This document shows positions 19,675-31,039 of a stretch of 64,000 nt of DNA, piece after piece (the stretch's first letter is position 1; each line of letters opens with the position of its first letter). Origin of the DNA: an uncultured Pelagibacteraceae bacterium (lineage in GTDB: Bacteria; Pseudomonadota; Alphaproteobacteria; Pelagibacterales; Pelagibacteraceae); the NCBI GenBank assembly GCA_902618695.1, contig CACNCB010000001.1, forward strand, positions 248,001 through 312,000. Direction: 5' to 3'. Both the position numbers and the translations under genes were made by a program. Under the pieces are notes generated by a model, which saw only the letters and a list, made by a program, of their open reading frames with translations, was not told the origin of the DNA and made no database searches.

Positions 19675-20498
19675 TAAATTTTAAAATTTATCTCCTCAAT
19701 ATCTGAAACTGGTCCTTTCATATGAATACTATTGTTTTCATCAATTGAAATTGTCAATCTACCTGTAGAAAATTCAATATCCACTTTATCATTTACCAGT
19801 CCGTTTTGTTTTGCGGCAAAAGCTGTTGCGCAAGCTGCAGTTCCACAAGCTTTGGTAAGTCCAGCTCCTCTTTCCCACACTCTAACTTTTATCAATTCTT
19901 TATTAACAACAGTTGCTAAAGTAACATTACATTTTTCTGGAAATAGTGAGTGGGTTTCAATCTTTGGTCCAATTTTTTCAATTTCAAAATTTTCGTTATT
20001 ATCAACAAAAAAAACTACATGTGGGTTTCCAACATTTACAGCAGTTCCACCAGAAAATTCGTTATTATTTTTGTCATTAATTTTAATTCCTAAATTATTC
20101 GTATTTAATTCTTTAGACAACGGAATCTCATCCCATTTTGTTTTTGCAGCACCTATTTCTGTAGAAACCATTTTTTCTCCAACAATATTTGATTTTAATT
20201 TGCCAGATAAAGTTGTTAGGACAATTTCTCTTTTGTTATTTTCTTTGCCTAATAAATCAGCAATACATCGCGTACCATTTCCACACGCACCAGACATACC
20301 TCCATCTGAATTATAAAATTCTAGTGAAGCATCTGAAATATCATTTTTTTTAATCAATATTAGTTGGTCACAACCAATAAATTTTCTGTCACAAATCTTT
20401 ATTATTTGCTCTTTCGTCAAATTTGTAATTGTTTGCCTATTATCTATGATGACAAAATCATTACCTAAACCGTCCATTTTAAAAGCTTTAATATCCAT
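19674..20498 (-). CDS. dapF: Diaminopimelate epimerase
   Basis: MDGLGNDFV, ACGNGTRC, RGAGLTKACGTAACA. Confidence 0.96.
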   Translation of the reverse strand: MDIKAFKMDGLGNDFVIIDNRQTITNLTKEQIIKICDRKFIGCDQLILIKKNDISDASLEFYNSDGGMSGACGNGTRCIADLLGKENNKREIVLTTLSGKLKSNIVGEKMVSTEIGAAKTKWDEIPLSKELNTNNLGIKINDKNNNEFSGGTAVNVGNPHVVFFVDNNENFEIEKIGPKIETHSLFPEKCNVTLATVVNKELIKVRVWERGAGLTKACGTAACATAFAAKQNGLVNDKVDIEFSTGRLTISIDENNSIHMKGPVSDIEEINFKI

Positions 20499-20552
20499 AT
20501 ATAGATATTTAACTTATTTATTGACTTTTTGAACCTCTATTATAGGTTGTTG

Positions 20553-20650
20553 CCGTTTCCGCAAAAACATTAACTTTGCGGTGTCTTTGGAAACAAAGAG
20601 ATCGACACTAGTCAGCGAGGGTTCGCCCACTAGTGCGTTACTGCTATGCG
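20553..20650 (+). ncRNA. Candidate structured leader RNA upstream of ffh
   Basis: Successive perfect inverted repeats: CCGCAAA/TTTGCGG, TCTTTG-GAAA-CAAAGA, CACTAGT..GGG-TTCG-CCC..ACTAGTG. Confidence 0.6.
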
Positions 20651-20658
20651 TAATAAAT

Positions 20659-22017
20659 ATGTTTGAAAATTTAACAAATAAATTTGAAGAAATTTTTTCT
20701 TCTCTAAAAAAGGCACCTTCACTTGATGAAGCTCAAGTAGATGAAGGTTTAAGAGGTATTAGGCAAGCCTTACTTGAAGCAGATGTCTCTTTGGATGTTG
20801 CAAAAGATTTTATTGAAAAAGTTAAGCCAAAAGCATTAGGCCAAGAGATAATAAGGTCTACCTCTCCTGGGGATATGGTTGTTAAAATTGTTTATGATGA
20901 GCTTGTAGACTTATTAGGTGCAACAAATAATGAGATAAACTTAAATGCAGTACCGCCTGTGCCAATGATGTTAGTTGGGTTACAAGGTTCTGGAAAAACA
21001 ACAACAACAGCAAAATTAGCAAAATTTTTAGAAAATAATAAAAAGAAAAAAGTAATGATGGTCAGTCTAGATATTTACAGACCAGCTGCACAAGAACAAC
21101 TTAGATCTTTAGGAGAACAAAATAATATTTTAACTTTACCTGTTATAGAAGGTCAGCAACCTGCTGATATTTGTAGAAGAGCAATAAGTGCCGCTAATTT
21201 AAATGGAGCTGAAATAATTTTATTTGATACTGCTGGTAGAACTCAAATTGATTTACAAATGATGAGTGAGATTAAGCAAATTGAAGCTGTCATTAATCCA
21301 ACAGAAACTTTCTTAGTTGCAGACTCTTTAACAGGTCAAGTTGCAGCCTCAGTGGCAAAAGAATTTAAAAATACAGTTAATTTATCTGGAATTATTTTAA
21401 CTAGGGCTGATGGTGATGCAAGAGGTGGAGCTGCAGTGAGCATGAAATATGTTTCAAACGTTCCAATTAAATTTTTAGGTATAGGAGAAAAAATAGATAA
21501 TCTTGAAGTATTTCATCCTGATAGAATTGCAAACAGAATACTTGGAATGGGAGATATCGTATCTCTTGTAGAAAAAGCTGCACAAGATTTAGGTGAAGAG
21601 AATATTAAAAAAGCAGAGGAAAATTTAAAAAAGGGTCAATTTTCAATGGAAGATTATTTATCTCAATTAAGACAAATGAAAAAAATGGGTGGTATTGAAG
21701 GAATTATGTCTTTTATGCCAGGAGTATCTAAAATTAAATCTCAAATGGACTCTGCAGGTATTGATGAAAGTATAATATCAAAAAATGAAGCTATTATTCT
21801 ATCAATGACAAAAAAAGAAAGAGAGAATCCAAAAATAATAGATGGTTCAAGAAAAAAAAGAATTGCTAATGGCTCTGGGACAGATCCAGCCACTATCAAT
21901 AAATTGCTTAAGCAGTTTAAAATGATGTCTGAAATGATGAAAAAGATGTCAAAAGGAAATCTGAAAGGTATGTCAGATAAAGGTATACCGCCAGAGCTAT
22001 TTAACCAATTAAAGTAA
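20659..22017 (+). CDS. ffh: Signal recognition particle protein Ffh
   Basis: [24 protein letters not shown]; likely true start [13 protein letters not shown] at 20659, not the ORF-track start at 20581. Confidence 0.95.
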   Translation: MFENLTNKFEEIFSSLKKAPSLDEAQVDEGLRGIRQALLEADVSLDVAKDFIEKVKPKALGQEIIRSTSPGDMVVKIVYDELVDLLGATNNEINLNAVPPVPMMLVGLQGSGKTTTTAKLAKFLENNKKKKVMMVSLDIYRPAAQEQLRSLGEQNNILTLPVIEGQQPADICRRAISAANLNGAEIILFDTAGRTQIDLQMMSEIKQIEAVINPTETFLVADSLTGQVAASVAKEFKNTVNLSGIILTRADGDARGGAAVSMKYVSNVPIKFLGIGEKIDNLEVFHPDRIANRILGMGDIVSLVEKAAQDLGEENIKKAEENLKKGQFSMEDYLSQLRQMKKMGGIEGIMSFMPGVSKIKSQMDSAGIDESIISKNEAIILSMTKKERENPKIIDGSRKKRIANGSGTDPATINKLLKQFKMMSEMMKKMSKGNLKGMSDKGIPPELFNQLK

Positions 22018-22031
22018 AAAAAGGAGAACAA

Positions 22032-22454
22032 ATGTTAAAATTAAGATTATCAAGAGGTGGAACAAAAAAACGTCCTGTTTATAAGGTTGTTGTTGCCGAC
22101 AGTCGTTTTGCAAGAGATGGAAGATTTATAGAGAAGGTTGGTTTCTTTAACCCTTTATTACCAAAAGAGAAAAAAGAAAGAGTGGGCCTAGAAGCTGAGA
22201 GAATAAAATATTGGCTTGGTCAAGGCGCTAAACCTACAACTAGAGTAGCAAGAATTTTAGGTGAGAACGAATTAATGCCTATGCCTGCTAATGGAAATAA
22301 TCCAATTAAAGCAGTACCAAAAAAAGAGAGAAATAAAAAAGAAGAGGATAATAAAGAAGCTCCTAAAGCAGAAGCAGCACCTAAAGCAGAAGCAGCTCCT
22401 AAAGCAGAAGCAGCACCTAAAGCAGAAGCAGCTCCAGCTGAGGAAAAAAAATAA
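22032..22454 (+). CDS. rpsP: 30S ribosomal protein S16 with A/P/K/E repeat tail
   Basis: [26 protein letters not shown]-terminal (APKAEA)n. Confidence 0.95.
   Translation: MLKLRLSRGGTKKRPVYKVVVADSRFARDGRFIEKVGFFNPLLPKEKKERVGLEAERIKYWLGQGAKPTTRVARILGENELMPMPANGNNPIKAVPKKERNKKEEDNKEAPKAEAAPKAEAAPKAEAAPKAEAAPAEEKK
22371..22435 (+). repeat. Short tandem repeat inside rpsP tail
   Basis: Repeated (cctaaagcagaagcagc)n units. Confidence 0.85.
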
Positions 22455-22468
22455 TTTAAAAATTATTT

Positions 22469-23155
22469 ATGTGGCAAGCTCAAGTATTTACCCTTTATCC
22501 AGAAGTTTTTCCTGGTCCTTTATCTAGAGGACTTTATGGAAAAGCTTTATCTAATGATTTGTGGAAACTTAAAGTTGTAAATATAAGAGACTCAGCTGAT
22601 GATAAACATAAAACTGTAGATGATACACCATATGGAGGTGGCTCAGGAATGTTGTTAAAAGCAGATGTTCTTGCAAAGTCTTTAGATGAAAATAGAAATG
22701 AGAATGAAAGAATTTTATATCTGTCACCAAAAGGAAAACAATTTGATCAAAATTTAGCCAAAGAACTAGCTAATGAAAAATCTCTGTCTATAATTTGTGG
22801 TCACTTCGAGGGTGTAGATGAGAGAATACTTTCAACAAGAAACATTGAAGAAGTTAGTATTGGAGATTATGTTTTATCTGGTGGGGAGTCAGCAGCATAT
22901 GTATTGATAGATAGTATTTTAAGATTACTGCCAGGTGTTTTGGGAAATGAAAACTCTAAATTAGATGAAACCTTTGAAAATGGCCTTCTAGAGTATCCTC
23001 AATATACAAAACCTCAGATTTGGGAGGAAAAAGCTGTGCCAGATGTACTATTATCAGGGGATCATAATAAAATTAAACACTGGCGTTTATCTCAATCAGA
23101 GGCTATAACACGCGACCGAAGACCAGATTTATGGGAAAAATATAAGAAGAATTAA
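22469..23155 (+). CDS. trmD: tRNA (guanine-N1)-methyltransferase
   Basis: [32 protein letters not shown]. Confidence 0.95.
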   Translation: MWQAQVFTLYPEVFPGPLSRGLYGKALSNDLWKLKVVNIRDSADDKHKTVDDTPYGGGSGMLLKADVLAKSLDENRNENERILYLSPKGKQFDQNLAKELANEKSLSIICGHFEGVDERILSTRNIEEVSIGDYVLSGGESAAYVLIDSILRLLPGVLGNENSKLDETFENGLLEYPQYTKPQIWEEKAVPDVLLSGDHNKIKHWRLSQSEAITRDRRPDLWEKYKKN

Positions 23156-23171
23156 TTTGATAAATATTAAC

Positions 23172-23729
23172 ATGAAAACAATTGAAGAAATAAATCAGCA
23201 TAACGTAAAAAAAATACTTTCAGAGAAAAAAATTCCTGAATTTTATCCTGGTGATGTTGTTAAAGTTGGTGTGAGAATTACAGAAGGTAAAAAGGAAAGA
23301 ATTCAGTATTTTGAGGGAGTATGTATCGCTAAGAAAAGTAGAGATCTAAACTCGTCTTTTACAGTCAGAAAAATTTCTTTTGGTGAAGGTGTTGAGAGAA
23401 CTTTTCCTTTATATGGAACATTAATTGACTCAATCAAAGTAATAAGATCTGGTAAAGTTAGAAGAGCTAAACTTTATTATCTAAGAGACCGAACTGGTAA
23501 ATCAGCAAGAATTGCAGAAAAAATTAGAAAAAAAATTGGAATTGATATCGATGTAAAACCAGAGACAGTTACAGAGGAAAATGTAGCTCCAGCAACAGAA
23601 GCTCTTAAGGAAGAAGCTCCTAAAGCAGAAGCAGCTCCATCAGTAGAGGCTCCTAAGGAAGAAGCACCTAAAGCAGAAGAGGCTTCTAAAGCAGAACAAA
23701 AATCAGAAAGCCCTAAAGAAAAAAAATAA
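23172..23729 (+). CDS. rplS: 50S ribosomal protein L19 with low-complexity tail
   Basis: [30 protein letters not shown]; start MKTIEEIN at 23172 preferred. Confidence 0.94.
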   Translation: MKTIEEINQHNVKKILSEKKIPEFYPGDVVKVGVRITEGKKERIQYFEGVCIAKKSRDLNSSFTVRKISFGEGVERTFPLYGTLIDSIKVIRSGKVRRAKLYYLRDRTGKSARIAEKIRKKIGIDIDVKPETVTEENVAPATEALKEEAPKAEAAPSVEAPKEEAPKAEEASKAEQKSESPKEKK

Positions 23730-23740
23730 TTTTTTTTTCA

Positions 23741-25144
23741 ATGTCTACAACACTTTACGATAAAATTTGGAACGATCACTTAGTTGATCAACAGGAAGAT
23801 GGTACATCCTTACTTTTTGTAGATAGACATTTAATTCACGAAGTAACAAGTCCACAAGCTTTTGAAGGACTACGAAATTCTAAAAGGAAAGTGAGACATC
23901 CAAATTTAACTTTAGCAGTTGCAGATCATAACGTTCCAACTACAGATAGAACAAAAGGTATTTCTGATCAGGAGTCAAAAATTCAAGTTGATACATTAGA
24001 AGCAAATTGTAAAGAATTTGGTGTACAATTATTTGGTATGGATGATAAGAGACAAGGTATCGTTCATATAATTGGACCCGAGCAAGGTTTTACTCAGCCA
24101 GGTACAGTTATTGTTTGTGGAGATAGTCATACAGCTACACACGGAGCGTTTGGAGCTTTAGCATTTGGAATAGGAACTTCAGAGGTTGAGCACGTGTTAG
24201 CTACTCAAACACTAGTCCAAAAGAAGGCTAATAATTTTCGGATTAATGTAAATGGAAAACTTCCTCTAGGTGTTACTTCTAAAGATGTAATACTTCAAAT
24301 AATTGGAAAAATTGGTACTGCTGGTGGAACAGGATGTGTTGTAGAATACGCTGGAGATTTAATTAGATCTTTAACAGTCGAGCAAAGAATGACAATCTGT
24401 AATATGACAATTGAAGGTGGCGCAAGAGCAGGATTAATTGCACCTGATGAAAAAATTTTTGAATATTTAAAAGGCAAACCAATGTCTCCAAAAGATGAAA
24501 ATTGGGAGAAAGCTGTAAATTATTGGCAAACTTTAAAAACAGATACTGGTGCAAGTTTTGATAAAGAAATTAGTTTAAATGCAGATGAAATTTTACCTAT
24601 GATTACATGGGGCACATCACCTCAAGATGTAATTACAATTGATGGAAAAATTCCTAATCCTGACAATGAGTCGGATCAGGATAAAAAGAACTCAATTGAA
24701 AGAGCTCTTAACTATATGGGTTTAAAGCCTGACATGGCAGCTACAGATATAAAAATAGATAAGGTATTTATTGGTAGTTGTACTAATGGCAGAATTGAAG
24801 ATTTAAGAGAAGCAGCAAAAATTTTAAAGGATAAAAAAATTTCCTCACATGTAAATGCTATCGTGGTTCCAGGCTCTGGTTTAGTAAAAGAGCAAGCAGA
24901 ACAAGAAGGATTAGATAAAATTTTTGTTAGCTCAGGCTTCGAATGGAGAGAACCCGGTTGTTCTATGTGTTTAGCGATGAATGCCGATAAATTAAAACCT
25001 GAAGAAAGATGTGCTTCTACATCAAACAGAAATTTTGAAGGCAGACAAGGACGAGGTGGAAGAACACATTTAGTTAGTCCTGGGATGGCAGCTGCCGCCG
25101 CTATATCAGGCAATCTTGACGATGTAAGAAAGTATGAAAATTAA
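23741..25144 (+). CDS. leuC: 3-isopropylmalate dehydratase large subunit
   Basis: [42 protein letters not shown]. Confidence 0.96.
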   Translation: MSTTLYDKIWNDHLVDQQEDGTSLLFVDRHLIHEVTSPQAFEGLRNSKRKVRHPNLTLAVADHNVPTTDRTKGISDQESKIQVDTLEANCKEFGVQLFGMDDKRQGIVHIIGPEQGFTQPGTVIVCGDSHTATHGAFGALAFGIGTSEVEHVLATQTLVQKKANNFRINVNGKLPLGVTSKDVILQIIGKIGTAGGTGCVVEYAGDLIRSLTVEQRMTICNMTIEGGARAGLIAPDEKIFEYLKGKPMSPKDENWEKAVNYWQTLKTDTGASFDKEISLNADEILPMITWGTSPQDVITIDGKIPNPDNESDQDKKNSIERALNYMGLKPDMAATDIKIDKVFIGSCTNGRIEDLREAAKILKDKKISSHVNAIVVPGSGLVKEQAEQEGLDKIFVSSGFEWREPGCSMCLAMNADKLKPEERCASTSNRNFEGRQGRGGRTHLVSPGMAAAAAISGNLDDVRKYEN

Positions 25145-25750
25145 ATGCAAAAATTTAATAAATTAAAGAGTATTCCAGCTTATCTTCCAATAGTTAATAT
25201 TGATACGGATATGATAATTCCAAAACAATTTTTAAAAACAATAAAAAGAACAGGACTTGGGAAAAATTTGTTTTTTGAAATGCGATATGACGACCAAGGA
25301 AAAGAAATCAACGATTTTGTGTTAAACAATGATCCTTATAAACACTCAAAAATTTTAATTGCAGGAAAAAATTTTGGATGTGGATCATCAAGAGAACATG
25401 CTCCTTGGGCACTGTTAGATTTTGGTATTACCTGTGTAATAAGCTCAAGTTATGCAGATATTTTTTATAGCAATTGTTTTAAAAATGGAATTTTACCTAT
25501 AATCCTTGAAGAAGAAAAAATAAAAGAGCTATCTGAGTATGCAAATAGAAAAGAAGAAATCTATATTGATTTAAGTGAGGAAAAAATAGTTTATGGAAAT
25601 AATGAGCTAAAGTTTGAGATTGATCCGTTTAAAAAAAAGTGCTTGCTTGAGGGACTGGATGATATTGCTTTATCATTAAAAAAATCAGAAAAAATAGAAA
25701 AATTTGAAAATAATCTAAAAAACGAAAAACCTTGGGTGTTTAATGATTAA
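25145..25750 (+). CDS. leuD: 3-isopropylmalate dehydratase small subunit
   Basis: [28 protein letters not shown]. Confidence 0.96.
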   Translation: MQKFNKLKSIPAYLPIVNIDTDMIIPKQFLKTIKRTGLGKNLFFEMRYDDQGKEINDFVLNNDPYKHSKILIAGKNFGCGSSREHAPWALLDFGITCVISSSYADIFYSNCFKNGILPIILEEEKIKELSEYANRKEEIYIDLSEEKIVYGNNELKFEIDPFKKKCLLEGLDDIALSLKKSEKIEKFENNLKNEKPWVFND

Positions 25751-26849
25751 AGTAAAAAAAAGAAAAATATTATTATTACCCGGTGACGGTATCGGTCCAG
25801 AAGTTATTGCTGAAGTAAAAAAAATTATAAACTGGTTTAATGATAAAAAATCATTAGATTTTGAAATAGATCAAGAGCTTGTAGGCGGTTGTTCTTATGA
25901 TAAACATGGCACTCCAATTACTGATGAAGTATTTTATAAAGCTTTAGAGAGTGAGGTAATTATGTTAGGGGCAGTAGGTGGCCCTACATGGGACGGTTTA
26001 GAATTTTCAAAAAAACCTGAAAGAGCATTATTAAAACTTAGAAAGGAATTAAAATTATTTGCAAATTTAAGACCTGCAATTTGTTTTGAACAATTGGTAA
26101 GTGCTTCAACACTCAAACCAGAAGTAGTTTCAGGTTTAGACATAATGATAGTAAGAGAGTTAACGGGTGGTATATATTTTGGCGAACCTAGAGGAATAAA
26201 GCCAATTGAAAATGGTGAAAGAAAAGGAATTAATACTCATACATATACAACTAGTGAAATTACAAGAGTAGCTAGAGTTGCTTTTGATTTAGCAAGAAAA
26301 AGATCAAACAAAGTTACATCATGTGAAAAGTCAAATGTAATGGAAGCCGGACAATTGTGGAAAGAAGAAGTTAAAGAACTTCATGAAAAAGAATACAAAG
26401 ATGTAGAGTTAAGCCATATGTTAGCAGATAACTGCGCAATGCAACTTTTAAGAAACCCAAAGCAATTTGATGTAATTGTAACTGATAATTTATTTGGGGA
26501 TATGCTGTCTGATCAAGCTTCGATGTTAACTGGGTCTTTAGGACTTTTACCGTCAGCGTCTTTGGGTGCAAAAAATAAAGATGGTGAGATGAGAGCAATG
26601 TATGAGCCAATACATGGATCGGCTCCTGATATAGCTGGACAAGGTATTGCAAATCCAATTGCTTCTATTTTAAGTTTTGCTATGGCTTTAAGGTATTCTT
26701 TAGATCTTGATAAAGAAGCGGATATTTTAGAAAAGGCAGTTCAAGATGTTCTAAATGATGGTTTAAGAACAAAAGATATAATGTCAGATGGTATGAAAGA
26801 AACGTCTACTTCAGCAATGGGTGATGCGATAATTTCAAAATTGCAATAA
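25743..26849 (+). CDS. leuB: 3-isopropylmalate dehydrogenase
   Basis: [33 protein letters not shown]. Confidence 0.96.
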   Translation: MIKVKKRKILLLPGDGIGPEVIAEVKKIINWFNDKKSLDFEIDQELVGGCSYDKHGTPITDEVFYKALESEVIMLGAVGGPTWDGLEFSKKPERALLKLRKELKLFANLRPAICFEQLVSASTLKPEVVSGLDIMIVRELTGGIYFGEPRGIKPIENGERKGINTHTYTTSEITRVARVAFDLARKRSNKVTSCEKSNVMEAGQLWKEEVKELHEKEYKDVELSHMLADNCAMQLLRNPKQFDVIVTDNLFGDMLSDQASMLTGSLGLLPSASLGAKNKDGEMRAMYEPIHGSAPDIAGQGIANPIASILSFAMALRYSLDLDKEADILEKAVQDVLNDGLRTKDIMSDGMKETSTSAMGDAIISKLQ

Positions 26850-26875
26850 AACTAGAATTATTTTAAGGTTTAAAT

Positions 26876-28639
26876 ATGCCAAGTTATACAGCTCCAGTAA
26901 AAGACATGATGTTTCTCTTTGAAAAACTTAGAGATAATAAAAACTATAATGAACTGGAAAAATACAATGAAGTTAGTTCAGATCTAGTGAAAGATATTTT
27001 AGAGGAAGCAGCTAAGATAAATCAAAATTTAATTTTACCTCTTGCTAAATCAGGAGATGAAAATCCAGCAGTTTTAGAAAATGGTGTTGTCAGAACACCC
27101 CCAGGCTACAAAGAAGCGTATCAAAAGTATATTGAGGATGGTTGGACTTCTTTGTCTTGTGATCCAAAATATGGTGGTCAAGGAATGCCAAAAACAGTAA
27201 GTGCATTTTTTGATGAAATGCTATCTTCAGCAAGCTTATCATTTAAATTATATAGTGAGCTAAGTATTGGTGCTTATAATTGTATCAATCATCATGCCTC
27301 TGATGAAATAAAAAATAAATATTTACCAAAGATTGTTGAAGGTAAGTGGAGTGGTACAATGTGTTTAACAGAACCAGTCTGTGGTACTGACCTTGGCTTG
27401 TTAAAAACTAAAGCTATTAGACAATCAGATAATACTTATAAAATCAGTGGTCAAAAAATATTCATAACTTCAGGAGACCATGATTTAACCGAAAATATTA
27501 TTCACTTAGTTTTGGCAAGATCACCAGACTCCCCATCTGGTACTAAGGGAATTAGTTTATTTTTAGTTCCAAAATATATTGTAAACCAGGATGGTAGTAT
27601 TGGTCCAAGAAATGGAATTTCAACTGGATCAATTGAAAGTAAGATGGGTATTAAAGGTTCTGCAACTTGTGTTTTAAATTTTGATGACGCAACTGGTTAT
27701 ATGATTGGTAACAAAGATAAAGGTCTAAGTGCAATGTTCACAATGATGAATTTAGAGAGAATTGTTGTAGGCATTCAAGGTTTAGGTATTTCCGAAATTG
27801 CTTATCAAAACTCACTTTCTTACGCAAAAGAAAGAAAGCAAGGAAAAACAAATAATTCAAAATCTAATAATGGTGCAGATTTTATAATTGATCACGCAGA
27901 CATTAGAAGAACTTTACTTAATATGAAGTCAATAATTGAGGGTGAAAGAGCACTATGTTTTTGGCTTTCTCAACAAACAGAAGTAAGTCTTTATCATCCA
28001 GACGAAAAAATTAAACAAGCTGCTTTAGATTATGTTTCATTAATGACGCCAGTAGTTAAATCTCTTTTTACAGATTTAGCTATGGAAATTACCAACGATG
28101 CAATGCAGATACATGGAGGATACGGATATACTAAAGACCAAGGTATTGAACAATTATATCGAGATAATCGTATTACTCCAATCTACGAAGGAACAAATTC
28201 TGTACAGGCTGCAGATTTAGTATTTAGAAAATTATCCAACAAAAACGGCGATGTTATAAATAAGTTTTTGGAAATGATTAAATCTGAATGTGAGAGCAAA
28301 AATGAAAAAGTAAAAACATTTTCTAAAGAGCTAAACTATTACCTAGATATTTTGTCTAAATTTACAGACTGGATAAACGATAAAAACAAAATCGAAAAGG
28401 ATGATGTTAGCGCTGCAGCAAATGATTATTTAAAAAGTTTAGGCTATGTTTCAATTGCTTATGCTTGGATTAAAATGTTAGAGGTTAGTTTTAATGATTT
28501 TGATTCAAATAAAGAATTTTATAGTGATAAAATAAATACTGCTAAATTTTACTTTGATAAGGTATTACCTCGGGCTGAGTATCACTACAAATCAGCAATC
28601 TCAGGAAGCTCAAATATAATGAATTTTAAGTTTAATTAA
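26876..28639 (+). CDS. dmdC: Acyl-CoA dehydrogenase, DmdC-like (MMPA-CoA dehydrogenase)
   Basis: 587 aa acyl-CoA dehydrogenase, MCLTEPVCGTDLG, MQIHGGYGYTKDQGIEQLYRDNRITPIYEGTN; near dmdB and dmdA. Confidence 0.82.
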   Translation: MPSYTAPVKDMMFLFEKLRDNKNYNELEKYNEVSSDLVKDILEEAAKINQNLILPLAKSGDENPAVLENGVVRTPPGYKEAYQKYIEDGWTSLSCDPKYGGQGMPKTVSAFFDEMLSSASLSFKLYSELSIGAYNCINHHASDEIKNKYLPKIVEGKWSGTMCLTEPVCGTDLGLLKTKAIRQSDNTYKISGQKIFITSGDHDLTENIIHLVLARSPDSPSGTKGISLFLVPKYIVNQDGSIGPRNGISTGSIESKMGIKGSATCVLNFDDATGYMIGNKDKGLSAMFTMMNLERIVVGIQGLGISEIAYQNSLSYAKERKQGKTNNSKSNNGADFIIDHADIRRTLLNMKSIIEGERALCFWLSQQTEVSLYHPDEKIKQAALDYVSLMTPVVKSLFTDLAMEITNDAMQIHGGYGYTKDQGIEQLYRDNRITPIYEGTNSVQAADLVFRKLSNKNGDVINKFLEMIKSECESKNEKVKTFSKELNYYLDILSKFTDWINDKNKIEKDDVSAAANDYLKSLGYVSIAYAWIKMLEVSFNDFDSNKEFYSDKINTAKFYFDKVLPRAEYHYKSAISGSSNIMNFKFN

Positions 28640-30255
28640 TGAGCCATTACGACACAAATTTAGATAAAAATAAAGCAAATCACGTACCTCTCACTCCATT
28701 AACTTTTTTAAAAAGAGCAAAAGAAATTTACCCAAATTATGAGGCTATAATTTATGAAGAAAGAAATTATACCTGGGCTGAAGTTTATAAAAGAGTTGTA
28801 AAATTTGCTAGTGCATTGACAAAAATAGGTATTAAAAAAGGTGACACGGTTTCATTCTTAGCCTTCAATACACCAGAGATTTTTGAAGCACACTACTCTG
28901 TACCTATGACTGGTGCAGTTCTTAATACTATCAATATAAGATTAGATGCCAAAACAATTTGCTATATTTTAGATCACAGCGAAGCAAAAGTGTTAGTTGT
29001 GGATAGACAACTTCATGGAGAAGTAAAAAAAGGATTAAAAACTCTTAATAAAAAAATAACCATTATTGACATAAACGATAAATATGCTGACCAATCAAAA
29101 TTGGAAAAAATTGGTGATTTAGAATATGAAAGTTTTTTAAATACAGGTGATGAAAATTATCAATGGCAAATGCCCGAAGATGAGTGGCAGGCTATATCAC
29201 TAAGTTATACATCGGGCACTACAGGAGATCCCAAAGGTGTCGTTTATCATCATAGGGGAGCATATTTAATGTCTACAGGAAGTTCAGTAGCTTGGAATAT
29301 GCCAAATAGATTAAATTTTTTAACAGTTGTTCCTATGTTCCATTGCAATGGTTGGTGTTATCCATGGACCGTACCGATGCTAAATGGAAGAACAATATGT
29401 TTAAGAAATATAGACATTAAAAAAATTTTTGAACTTATTGATAAATATGAAATTACTCATTTTGGTGGTGCTCCAATAGTATTGAATATGATTACTGGAG
29501 CCCCAGAAAGTGATAAGAAAAAATTAAAACAAAAAGTTTATGTTTTAACTGCTGGTGCTCCTCCACCAAGTATAATTTTTAAAAAAATGAGAGCTCTCGG
29601 ATTTGAAGTAATGCATGTATATGGTTTAACAGAAACTTATGGGCATGTAACTCAGTGTGCCTGGAATGATGAGTGGAATAATTTTGATGAAGAAAAACAA
29701 AACGAGATTAAAGCAAGACAAGGTGTAAAGTACCCTAATACGGAAGGTGTAGTTGTTTTAGACCCTGAGACAATGAAAGAAGTTCCTAGAGACGGAAAGA
29801 CAATTGGTGAAATTATGATTAGAGGAAATGTCGTAATGAAGGGATATTTCAAAGATAAAGAGGCTACCAAAAAAGCCATGAAAGACGGTTGGTTTCATAG
29901 TGGTGATTTAGCTGTAATGCATTCTGATGGCTATATTAAAATACAAGATAGATCAAAAGATATAATTATTTCTGGAGGAGAAAATATTTCTTCAATTGAA
30001 ATTGAAAACACTTTATCTAAACACCCATCCGTTTCGATTGCTGCGGTTGTTGCAAAACCAGACGAAAAATGGGGTGAGGTGCCATGTGCATTTATAGAAG
30101 CAGTTAAAGACAAACCAGTTAGCGAGAAAGAATTAATTGATTTTTGTAAAGAAACTTTAGCAGGGTTTAAAGTTCCAAAAAAGGTTGTTTTTTGTGAGTT
30201 ACCAAAAACCTCAACAGGTAAAATACAAAAATTTGAACTGAGAAAACAAGTTTAG
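28639..30255 (+). CDS. dmdB: Acyl-CoA synthetase, DmdB-like (MMPA-CoA ligase)
   Basis: SYTSGTTGDPKGVVYHHRGAY AMP-binding motif; context. Confidence 0.82.
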   Translation: MSHYDTNLDKNKANHVPLTPLTFLKRAKEIYPNYEAIIYEERNYTWAEVYKRVVKFASALTKIGIKKGDTVSFLAFNTPEIFEAHYSVPMTGAVLNTINIRLDAKTICYILDHSEAKVLVVDRQLHGEVKKGLKTLNKKITIIDINDKYADQSKLEKIGDLEYESFLNTGDENYQWQMPEDEWQAISLSYTSGTTGDPKGVVYHHRGAYLMSTGSSVAWNMPNRLNFLTVVPMFHCNGWCYPWTVPMLNGRTICLRNIDIKKIFELIDKYEITHFGGAPIVLNMITGAPESDKKKLKQKVYVLTAGAPPPSIIFKKMRALGFEVMHVYGLTETYGHVTQCAWNDEWNNFDEEKQNEIKARQGVKYPNTEGVVVLDPETMKEVPRDGKTIGEIMIRGNVVMKGYFKDKEATKKAMKDGWFHSGDLAVMHSDGYIKIQDRSKDIIISGGENISSIEIENTLSKHPSVSIAAVVAKPDEKWGEVPCAFIEAVKDKPVSEKELIDFCKETLAGFKVPKKVVFCELPKTSTGKIQKFELRKQV

Positions 30256-30262
30256 GTAACTT

Positions 30263-31039
30263 TTGATTTTTCAAATAGAAAATAAAAATATTCATGCATC
30301 AGATGCTGGACAAGGAATAGATCCAAATAAACAAACATTAGTTTTTCTTCATGGAAGTGGTCTTTCACACATAGTTTGGTCATTAACTGAACAATTTTTT
30401 TCTAACAAAAATTTTAATGTTTTATCTATTGACTTACCTGGGCATGGTAATTCAGATGGACCTTGCTTAGATAGTATTGAAAAAATTGCTGATTGGTTAG
30501 AGCAAGTATTTGTAAAATTAAATTTAAAACAACTATTTATTGTCGGGCATTCTCAAGGATGTTTAGAGATACTTGAATATGCATCTAAATATAAAAATAG
30601 ATTAAAAAAATTAGTTTTTATTGGTGGTTCAAATAGAATGCCAGTTCATCCAGATCTAATCGATTTAGCAAAAAATGGGGACTCTGATGCTGTTAAATTG
30701 ATGATGAAGTGGGGCTATGAGGGTTCAAAAAAATTTATAGGAGGTAATCCAGTGGAAAAAATAATACAGTCACCAAGAGATATTAGAGAAATATTAGCAG
30801 TCGATTTAATTGCATGTAATAATTATACCAACGGCTCTCATGCCGCTAGATTAATAGACTGTCCTTCTTTGTTAATATTTGGATCATTAGACAAAATGGT
30901 AAATCTAGAATCAGGTAAAAAGTTTTCTAGTTTAATTAAAAATTCAACAACACATATAATTGATGGTTGTGGTCATATGATTATGATTGAAAAAGCATTC
31001 GAAATGAGAGACAAGGTTTTAGAATTTTTAAAAAAATGA
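30263..31039 (+). CDS. Alpha/beta hydrolase
   Basis: [19 protein letters not shown]-terminal GCGHMI; TTG start. Confidence 0.85.
   Translation: MIFQIENKNIHASDAGQGIDPNKQTLVFLHGSGLSHIVWSLTEQFFSNKNFNVLSIDLPGHGNSDGPCLDSIEKIADWLEQVFVKLNLKQLFIVGHSQGCLEILEYASKYKNRLKKLVFIGGSNRMPVHPDLIDLAKNGDSDAVKLMMKWGYEGSKKFIGGNPVEKIIQSPRDIREILAVDLIACNNYTNGSHAARLIDCPSLLIFGSLDKMVNLESGKKFSSLIKNSTTHIIDGCGHMIMIEKAFEMRDKVLEFLKK

Noticed and set aside
20521-20546. TTGACT...TATTAT promoter upstream of ffh
   Set aside because: Spacing between the boxes is too short for a standard sigma-70 promoter; not called.
20541-20658. Possible 4.5S SRP RNA next to ffh
   Set aside because: No GGTCAGG..CCGGAAGGAAGCAGCC-type conserved core visible; kept only as an unassigned structured leader.
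22371-22435. Short tandem repeats resembling a CRISPR or minisatellite
   Set aside because: Units are in-frame coding repeats of the S16 tail with no spacers; no CRISPR array or cas gene seen.
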